Shown here: one piece after another, positions 7,487 through 12,010 of the stretch
Position numbering within the stretch: position 1 is the stretch's first letter
Layout of the letters: each line of letters opens with the position of its first letter
From: CAKSQF01 sp964569225
GTDB taxonomy: Bacteria; Bacillota; Clostridia; Oscillospirales; CAG-272
NCBI GenBank assembly: GCA_964569225.1
Contig: CAZMTU010000058.1
Coordinates: 1 to 14,498 of the forward strand
Reading direction: 5' to 3'
Length of the DNA stretch: 14,498 bases
Notes under the pieces: model-generated
What the model was told of the DNA's origin: nothing
The model's database searches: none
The model's input: the letters and a program-made list of their open reading frames with translations, nothing else
Translations under genes and position numbers: made by a program

Positions 7487-8206
7487 ATGTCCGGACATAG
7501 CAAATGGAAAAATATTATGCATAAAAAAGAGAAAACTGACGCTCAGCGGGCAAAGGTTTTCACAAAGATCGGCAAGGAAATGTCGATTGCCGTAAGAGAG
7601 GGAGGATCTGATCCGGTTGCCAACAGCAAGCTGGCAAGCTTGATTGCTAAGGCAAAGTCTCTCAATGTTCCGAACGACAATATTAAGCGAATCATTGATA
7701 AAGCCAGCGCGGACGGAGTGGTGTACGAAGAATACACCTACGAGGGCTACGGACCTTGCGGCGTCGCGATGATCGTTACCACTGCTACCGATAAGAAAAA
7801 TAGGACCGCGGGCAATATTCGTCATTATTTTGATAAGTTTGGCGGAAATTTGGGCGCGCAAGGCTGTGTTTCCTTTATGTTCTCTGATAAAGGATTGATC
7901 GTGATCAACAACGAAGAAGGCGATTATGATGAAGACACCGTTATGGAAGCCGCATTGGAAGCGGGCGCTGCCGATTTTCAGGTAGACGGCGAGTTGTTTG
8001 AGGTGTACACCGAGCCGGAGGATCTGGAGGCTGTAAAAGAGGCGCTGGAGGGCAGCTATGTCATTCTTTCCGCTGAGGTTACTAAGGTTCCTTCTTCCTA
8101 CATTACGCTGGACACGCCTGAAGATGTGGAAAAGATGGAAAATTTGCTGGAAACACTGGATGACGATGACGATGTGCAGAACGTTTATCATAACTGGGAC
8201 GATTAA
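7487..8206 (+). CDS. yebC: YebC/PmpR (TACO1) family protein
   Basis: This 239-residue protein belongs to a universal bacterial family long annotated as transcriptional regulators. Recent work ties family members, including mitochondrial TACO1, to ribosome function at difficult proline stretches. The signature N-terminus MSGHSKWKNI is complete, followed by KAKSLNVPNDNI (55-66) and YEGYGPCGVA (84-93), both hallmarks of the family. The acidic C-terminus ends in a run of aspartates and HNWDD. The length is typical and no residue appears to be missing. AAGGAG at 7475-7480 precedes the ATG. It is housekeeping in character and closes the argS unit, with a stem-loop directly behind it. Confidence 0.95.
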   Translation: MSGHSKWKNIMHKKEKTDAQRAKVFTKIGKEMSIAVREGGSDPVANSKLASLIAKAKSLNVPNDNIKRIIDKASADGVVYEEYTYEGYGPCGVAMIVTTATDKKNRTAGNIRHYFDKFGGNLGAQGCVSFMFSDKGLIVINNEEGDYDEDTVMEAALEAGAADFQVDGELFEVYTEPEDLEAVKEALEGSYVILSAEVTKVPSSYITLDTPEDVEKMENLLETLDDDDDVQNVYHNWDD

Positions 8207-8221
8207 TGTTCAAAATAAATA

Positions 8222-8261
8222 AAAGCGGGAGTTGTATCCGACCGGATATAACTCCCGCTTT
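8222..8261 (+). terminator. Stem-loop terminator after yebC
   Basis: An 18-bp stem with one G-T pair (8222-8239 with 8244-8261) and the tetraloop GACC follows the yebC stop by 15 bases. The trailing T run is short (CTTTGCTT), but the stem is strong. The A-rich left flank would give a U tract on the opposite strand, so it may work in both directions. Confidence 0.75.
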
Positions 8262-8314
8262 GCTTGAATGACGTTATTTTATTTGCAATGGAATGGTATA
8301 AAAACGCAGTCCTG

Positions 8315-8339
8315 TGTGAATAATATTCGGTTATTCACA
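8315..8339. promoter_or_regulatory. Inverted repeat, possible operator upstream of the peptide cassette
   Basis: TGTGAATAA (8315-8323) and TTATTCACA (8331-8339) form a perfect 9-bp dyad with a 7-base centre. It stands about 62 bases upstream of the cassette -35 element. It is not within a transcript that I can define, so a regulator binding site is more likely than an RNA hairpin. No regulator gene is visible nearby. Confidence 0.4.
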
Positions 8340-8343
8340 AATT

Positions 8344-8404
8344 CAATAGTTAAGGTTTTCTTTTCATTTTTTTGAAAAATATAGAAATTTATAAATAACT
8401 ATTG
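8344..8404. promoter_or_regulatory. Split inverted repeat overlapping the cassette -35 element
   Basis: CAATAGTTA (8344-8352) and TAACTATTG (8396-8404) are perfect 9-bp complements separated by 43 AT-rich bases, and the right arm shares three bases with the -35 TTGCAA. A smaller dyad, TTTTCA/TGAAAA (8361-8366 and 8373-8378), is nested inside. Paired half-sites with one covering the -35 element would suit repression by looping or cooperative binding; this is inference. Confidence 0.4.
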
Positions 8405-8430
8405 CAAAATAAAAAAAGCTGTGATATAAT
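8402..8430 (+). promoter_or_regulatory. Promoter of the radical SAM peptide cassette
   Basis: TTGCAA (8402-8407), a 17-base spacer and TATAAT (8425-8430) preceded by TGA form a strong extended -10 sigma-A promoter. It has the same -35 hexamer as the argS promoter. The leader from about 8437 to the TTG start at 8570 is some 133 nt long and holds no known riboswitch that I recognise. Apart from this promoter and the dyads, I see no gene in 8262-8569. Confidence 0.75.
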
Positions 8431-8555
8431 TAATCAGAATATGAACAGCTGTATTAATTTAGCTTTTTAGTTGCTGAAAGCCGTTATTTTCTCACATAAA
8501 TGGCTGAAACCAAACGCTATTATTAAAAGCCGGACGTGTTCAATTCAGCAGACAG

Positions 8556-8561
8556 AAGGAG
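8556..8561 (+). promoter_or_regulatory. RBS that fixes the TTG start of the PqqD-like gene
   Basis: AAGGAG at 8556-8561 lies eight bases before the TTG at 8570. The ATG at 8562 that overlaps it reads into a stop after three codons, so the TTG is the start. Confidence 0.65.
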
Positions 8562-8569
8562 ATGGGCGA

Positions 8570-8895
8570 TTGAAAGCAAACCCCGATATGATCCTGCGTC
8601 AGATTGCCGGAGAAANNNNNNNNNNGGCGTTGTATGCTATTTATGGGTGCCCGAATATATTGCCGGAGAAAATATTTTGATTCCTGTGGGTGAGGCGGCG
8701 TTGAAAATTAAGGGAATGATCAGTTTGAGTGAGAGCGGTCTGCTGCTTTGGAATAAGCTGCAGACAGATTGTACCCTTGATGACCTTGTAGCGGCAATGC
8801 TGGCGGAATATAAGGTTGATCGCGCTACTGCTGAGCAGGATGTGCAGGTCTTTCTGAAGCGAATGGCGGATGTAGGCATTTTGGAGACGTCATGA
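8570..8895 (+). CDS. PqqD-like peptide chaperone (RRE domain), interrupted by an assembly gap
   Basis: PqqD-like proteins are small winged-helix domains that bind the leader of a precursor peptide and present it to a radical SAM enzyme. The N-terminal part reads KANPDMILRQIAGE (2-15); after the gap the frame resumes with IAGENILIPVGEAALK and then SLSESGLLLWNKL, the classic PqqD core, and ends in a helix rich in Ala/Asp. The two halves are in different frames as assembled. Removing 56 bases between two copies of a 13-base repeat (8603-8615 and 8659-8671) restores one 89-residue frame with a textbook PqqD sequence, so the break is probably an assembly fault. The stop at 8893-8895 overlaps the next gene's ATG (ATGA). 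If the gap is genuine, the gene would be broken or extra coding sequence is missing. Confidence 0.8.
8603..8671 (+). repeat. 13-bp direct repeat bracketing the assembly gap
   Basis: ATTGCCGGAGAAA occurs at 8603-8615, ending at the Ns, and again at 8659-8671. Both copies encode IAGE in the PqqD-like gene. The match stops one base upstream of each copy. The intervening 8626-8658 does not look like PqqD sequence. Confidence 0.85.
8616..8625. other. Assembly gap of ten Ns
   Basis: Ten undetermined bases join two contigs. A fixed short run like this is normally a scaffolder placeholder, so its true length is unknown and could be zero, negative (overlap) or large. Confidence 0.95.
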
Positions 8896-9623
8896 AGTAC
8901 TGCCGAAAAAAAAGCCGCTTTGTATTGACCGGTTTGGTCTGTCTGCTGGCTGCGGCGTCACTCATTGGCTGCGAAAAAGGCGTTTCCGAGGAACAAGGCG
9001 TCGGAACGAATCCCCAAAGCGATACGGTTACAGTTGATCAGGAATCCACCCCCGGGCAGATTATTCAGTTTCCTTACATATTGGAGGACGGGGGACTGGA
9101 GGTTAGTTCACTGTTCCAGTATACAGGGATAAATCCGGATTGCGGCGATGAAATGGGAGAAGATATTGCAGCGCTGACGGTAATAAATATTTCCAATCGG
9201 TATTTGAGCAAGGCTCGATTCAGCGTCAGCTTGAAGGATGGAACCTCTTTGGAGTTTGAAGTAGAGGATGTTCCTGCGGGACAAACCGCGTGGGTATTTG
9301 AAACTGCAAATACCGCCTATGCCGATCCGACAGTGCAGTGTGTGTCTGTCACCTGCACCGCCCAGTTCGAGGAAACCGCTCCCGCTTGGACGGCAGCTTT
9401 AACGGTTGATGTACAGGAAACTGATATTATCCTCACCAATAGCAGTGATAAAGCGCTTGCTGATTTAACTGTCGTCTGTCATTGTCTGTTTGACGGAGTA
9501 TATTTTGGCGGCAGAACCTACGCCTACTCGACGGACAGTATTCCGGCAGGCGGCAGCGTTACCCTCCGCGCGGAGGATTGTTACTTAGGACAAGCGGCAG
9601 TTGTACGCATTGCGTGCAGCTGA
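8892..9623 (+). CDS. Lipoprotein of the peptide cassette, function unknown
   Basis: This 243-residue protein starts with a basic N-terminus and a hydrophobic segment ending in the canonical lipobox LIGC, so C27 should be lipidated and the rest held outside the membrane. Residues 30-60 are a Ser/Thr/Gly-rich spacer. Two beta-rich segments follow (about 85-140 and 165-240). Each has a polar turn and a PAGQ/PAGG step (VPAGQTAWVFE, IPAGGSVTLRAE), which resembles the FxLYD-type domain of Gram-positive lipoproteins. No catalytic motif is seen. It overlaps the PqqD-like stop by four bases, which ties it firmly to the cassette. It could act as receptor, immunity factor or export aid for the modified peptide, but the sequence does not say which. 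Confidence 0.75.
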   Translation: MKYCRKKSRFVLTGLVCLLAAASLIGCEKGVSEEQGVGTNPQSDTVTVDQESTPGQIIQFPYILEDGGLEVSSLFQYTGINPDCGDEMGEDIAALTVINISNRYLSKARFSVSLKDGTSLEFEVEDVPAGQTAWVFETANTAYADPTVQCVSVTCTAQFEETAPAWTAALTVDVQETDIILTNSSDKALADLTVVCHCLFDGVYFGGRTYAYSTDSIPAGGSVTLRAEDCYLGQAAVVRIACS

Positions 9624-9654
9624 GCAAATATGAAAGAATTAAAGGAGAGTTAGA

Positions 9655-9906
9655 ATGAAAGAGTACATTAAACCCGAACTCTATTATGAGAGCTTTGAAC
9701 TGTCACAGCATATTGCGGCGTGCGGAATTGATGTGAAAATTGCAGATACTATTTCTTGCAACGCATACTTGGATCCGGACTTTTGGGGTGGCATGAATAA
9801 TAACGTTTTTAACGTTGCTTCGTCTTGCGAATTGGATATTGCTGCGATAGATGCTTATTGCTACACTGTTGGCACCAGTGAAGCAGGCAAGCTGTTTAAT
9901 TCTTGA
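9655..9906 (+). CDS. Candidate precursor peptide with four cysteines
   Basis: This 83-residue peptide has no signal peptide or membrane segment. It sits between the PqqD-like/lipoprotein pair and the kinase/radical SAM pair, where a RiPP precursor is expected. Residues 1-24 (MKEYIKPEL, then FELSQHIAACG) look like a leader ending in a small-residue AAC/G step. The rest holds C23, C35, C58 and C69, two Ser-Cys pairs (34-35, 57-58), an acidic aromatic segment (LDPDFWGG, 39-46) and the C-terminal tail LFNS. AAAGGAG at 9641-9647, seven bases before the ATG, is the strongest RBS of the cassette, which fits a peptide made in excess of its enzymes. From memory, similar KPxLxYExFELS starts occur in small proteins of Clostridia, but I cannot name a family. 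The site of any cleavage is unknown. Confidence 0.7.
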   Translation: MKEYIKPELYYESFELSQHIAACGIDVKIADTISCNAYLDPDFWGGMNNNVFNVASSCELDIAAIDAYCYTVGTSEAGKLFNS

Positions 9907-10790
9907 TGCCGCCTAAATATCGGTATTCACTTCAGGTTGCACAAGTTTCTTTAACGCTGGAAACCTGTTTTCCGTTGCAAGTTTCCCAGCGCTTTCGTCC
10001 GTTTTTAGTGAAAAGCAATGACCGCGGTTATTTGGCGAAGCTCAGAGAGACGCCTTCGCTGCCTGAACCGGACGGCCCTATGCTATGGCAAAGCAACAGT
10101 TATGAGGTTTTTTATAATCCTGAAGGCGGCTTTGACCGTTGGTATTACAATGAGCTGCATAATCACGTTCGGTTTGCTCGGTTAAAGCAGAATATTGCTT
10201 CCCGAACAATACAGTTGGATTTTATTCCAGAAGAAAAAAGTCTGCTTTCTACACTGAGCAACTGCTATTCATTCATTGGTTGGGAAACTATACTGTTGCA
10301 TGAGCGCAGGCTGATCCTTCATGCCGCGTGCGTGGATACCCCGTTGGGCGGGCTGCTCTTTTCGGGACGTTCCGGCATCGGCAAAAGTACGCAGGCGGAC
10401 TTGTGGTGCCGTTATGCCGGCGGAGAACTGATTAACGGCGACCGACCCATTCTGCATAAAAGTGAGGGGAATTGGTATGCTTACGGTTCACCCTACGCGG
10501 GTTCATCTCACTGCTACCGCAATGCGCGCTGTCCTATCCGGGCACTGTTTTTGCTGAGGCAGTCTCCGGAATGCAGCTTGCGGCGCTTAGGCAAAGCGCA
10601 GGCGTTTCGGGAGGTATTTGCCGGTATTACAGCAGCCAGTTGGGACAGTACCGCCCTGACCTTGGCGTGTGAACTGACCGAACAGCTTGTTTCTGAAATT
10701 CCGGTCTTTTCATACTGTTGCACGCCGGACAGAAACGCGGTCGAGTTTGTACAGGCTTATTTATCAAAGGAGACGGTAACGTGGACCTGA
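9906..10790 (+). CDS. HPr-kinase-like P-loop protein
   Basis: This 294-residue protein has a C-terminal P-loop kinase domain of the HprK type. LILHAAC (136-142) precedes the Walker A loop SGRSGIGKST (153-162) with K160. ELINGDRPIL (174-183) supplies D179, in the place of the acidic residue after the P-loop in HprK. YGSPYAGS (193-200) and a C-terminal helical region complete the fold. The first 130 residues resemble the variable N-terminal part of cassette kinases rather than the HPrK DRTGG-like domain. Such proteins accompany PqqD and radical SAM genes in SynChlorMet and HPr-rel-A type cassettes, and a homologue, PadeK, phosphorylates the lasso peptide paeninodin. The ATG at 9906 overlaps the peptide's stop by one base (TGATG) and has little RBS of its own, so it is probably translationally coupled. 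A TTG at 9903 is less likely. Confidence 0.75.
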   Translation: MPPKYRYSLQVAQVSLTLETCFPLQVSQRFRPFLVKSNDRGYLAKLRETPSLPEPDGPMLWQSNSYEVFYNPEGGFDRWYYNELHNHVRFARLKQNIASRTIQLDFIPEEKSLLSTLSNCYSFIGWETILLHERRLILHAACVDTPLGGLLFSGRSGIGKSTQADLWCRYAGGELINGDRPILHKSEGNWYAYGSPYAGSSHCYRNARCPIRALFLLRQSPECSLRRLGKAQAFREVFAGITAASWDSTALTLACELTEQLVSEIPVFSYCCTPDRNAVEFVQAYLSKETVTWT

Positions 10791-11932
10791 AAGAGGTGCG
10801 CTATGAAGCGCCTTTGACAAGATTTCTGCTTGCCAAGGCAAGCAGACAAAAGCTGCCGCTCAGCGGCGCGTTTGAGTTATCGCCGGTCTGCAATTTCGCG
10901 TGTAAAATGTGCTACGTTCGCAAAACACAGGCGGAGGTGCAGGCGCATAGCAGACCAATTTTCTCCCCGGAGCGTTGGCTTTCCATTGCGCGTGAAGCGC
11001 GGGAAATGGGGATGCTCTATTTATTGCTGACAGGCGGAGAACCTTTTCTATATCCTCACTTTTGGGAACTGTACAGTGAACTGATTCGCATGGGCTTTTT
11101 GGTGTCGCTCAATTCCAACGGTTCGCTGATTGACGATGAAGCGATTGCTCGCCTGCGGCTGGCGCCGCCCACCCGGATCAACATTACTCTTTACGGCGCA
11201 AATGACGCGACTTACCAAGCCCTTTGCGGAGTTCCGCACATGTTTGATAGGGTTGATCGGGCAATTACCGGGCTGATAGAGGCAGGCATACAAGTAAAAT
11301 TAAATTGTTCTCTCACGCCTCAGAATGCAGGCGATTTTCCGGCGATTAACCGATACGCCGAAGCGCATGGGCTGATTCTGGAGGTAAATACCTACATGTT
11401 CCCGCCGCTGCGCCGCGATCCTTCTATGATCGGTCAAAATGAGCGGTTTACTCCGGAGGAAGCGGCATATTATCATCTTGAGCGTTATCGGCTCCAGTAC
11501 GGGGAAGAAACCTACCTTGAATACCTTCGCCGAGTCGTGCGCGGGCTTGCAAGTCCGCCCGGACTGGACGAATATTGCGTTGATCCGTTGGACGGAAAAA
11601 TCCGATGCAGGGCAGGTAAAGCGGCGTTTTGGATTACTTGGGACGGCTGGCTGACCCCTTGCGGGATGATGCCCGAACCGAAGATAGACCTTACGGACGG
11701 GCGATTTGCTGAAAATTGGCAGCGTCTGACCGTCGAGAGTGAAGCGCTGATCCTTTCGGGAGTGTGCGCTAAATGCCCTAATCAGCAGCTTTGTCATGCC
11801 TGTGCCGCCATGGCAATGGCGGAAACCGGCAGCCCTTCCGGAATTCCGATGTATCTTTGCGAGATGGTTGGAGCGCTGAAAAAGTTGGCTTTTGAGGAAC
11901 TTAAGCAGAGCGCGCCGGATAAGGGTGAATAG
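10781..11932 (+). CDS. Radical SAM/SPASM peptide-modifying enzyme
   Basis: This 383-residue protein should cleave S-adenosylmethionine to a radical and modify a peptide, presumably the four-cysteine peptide two genes upstream. The SAM iron-sulfur cluster is bound by CNFACKMC (C37, C41, C44). GGEP (85-88) and NITLYG (134-139) are the SAM-side strands. The SPASM region has C276, C294 in GWLTPC, then CAKC, C338 and C341 in CHAC, and C360, enough ligands for two auxiliary 4Fe-4S clusters. The CX2CX5CX2C spacing is one residue shorter at the end than the usual CX2CX5CX3C. C266 is extra. The GTG at 10781 is preceded by AAAGGAG at 10766-10772 and overlaps the kinase gene by ten bases. The family includes sactipeptide, ranthipeptide and PqqE-type enzymes; the bond formed cannot be read from the sequence. 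Confidence 0.9.
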   Translation: MDLKEVRYEAPLTRFLLAKASRQKLPLSGAFELSPVCNFACKMCYVRKTQAEVQAHSRPIFSPERWLSIAREAREMGMLYLLLTGGEPFLYPHFWELYSELIRMGFLVSLNSNGSLIDDEAIARLRLAPPTRINITLYGANDATYQALCGVPHMFDRVDRAITGLIEAGIQVKLNCSLTPQNAGDFPAINRYAEAHGLILEVNTYMFPPLRRDPSMIGQNERFTPEEAAYYHLERYRLQYGEETYLEYLRRVVRGLASPPGLDEYCVDPLDGKIRCRAGKAAFWITWDGWLTPCGMMPEPKIDLTDGRFAENWQRLTVESEALILSGVCAKCPNQQLCHACAAMAMAETGSPSGIPMYLCEMVGALKKLAFEELKQSAPDKGE

Positions 11933-11956
11933 GAATATACGTGAATTCTGCGTGGA

Positions 11957-11969
11957 TATGCACTGCATA
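11957..11969. repeat. Short palindrome between the cassette and the GH20 gene
   Basis: TATGCA-C-TGCATA is a perfect 6-bp dyad with a one-base centre, in the 78-base space 11933-12010. It could be an operator half-pair but cannot form a useful hairpin. I see no terminator and no convincing promoter here. Confidence 0.3.
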
Positions 11970-11996
11970 TGCGTCGCAAATCAATAAAATTATTTT

Positions 11997-12002
11997 AGGA
12001 GG
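11997..12002 (+). promoter_or_regulatory. RBS that fixes the TTG start of the GH20 gene
   Basis: A perfect AGGAGG at 11997-12002 lies eight bases before the TTG at 12011, which opens the Lys-rich signal peptide. There is no in-frame ATG before the hydrophobic core. Confidence 0.8.
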
Positions 12003-12010
12003 CAAACAAA

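Noticed and set aside
7295..8191. 298-codon minus-strand open frame
   Set aside because: It lies antisense to the end of argS and nearly all of yebC, has no RBS and no recognisable domain, and arises from codon bias of yebC.
8315..8339. CRP/FNR-type site, since the dyad has TGTGA and TCACA ends
   Set aside because: The half-sites are 15 bases apart instead of six, so it does not fit the CRP/FNR consensus; it is kept only as an unassigned dyad.
8441..8470. Nine-codon upstream frame in the cassette leader
   Set aside because: There is no RBS and no pattern that would suggest attenuation.
8570..11932. Lasso peptide cluster
   Set aside because: PqqD-like and kinase genes also occur in lasso clusters, but there is no asparagine-synthetase-like cyclase or transglutaminase-like protease, and a SPASM radical SAM enzyme is present instead.
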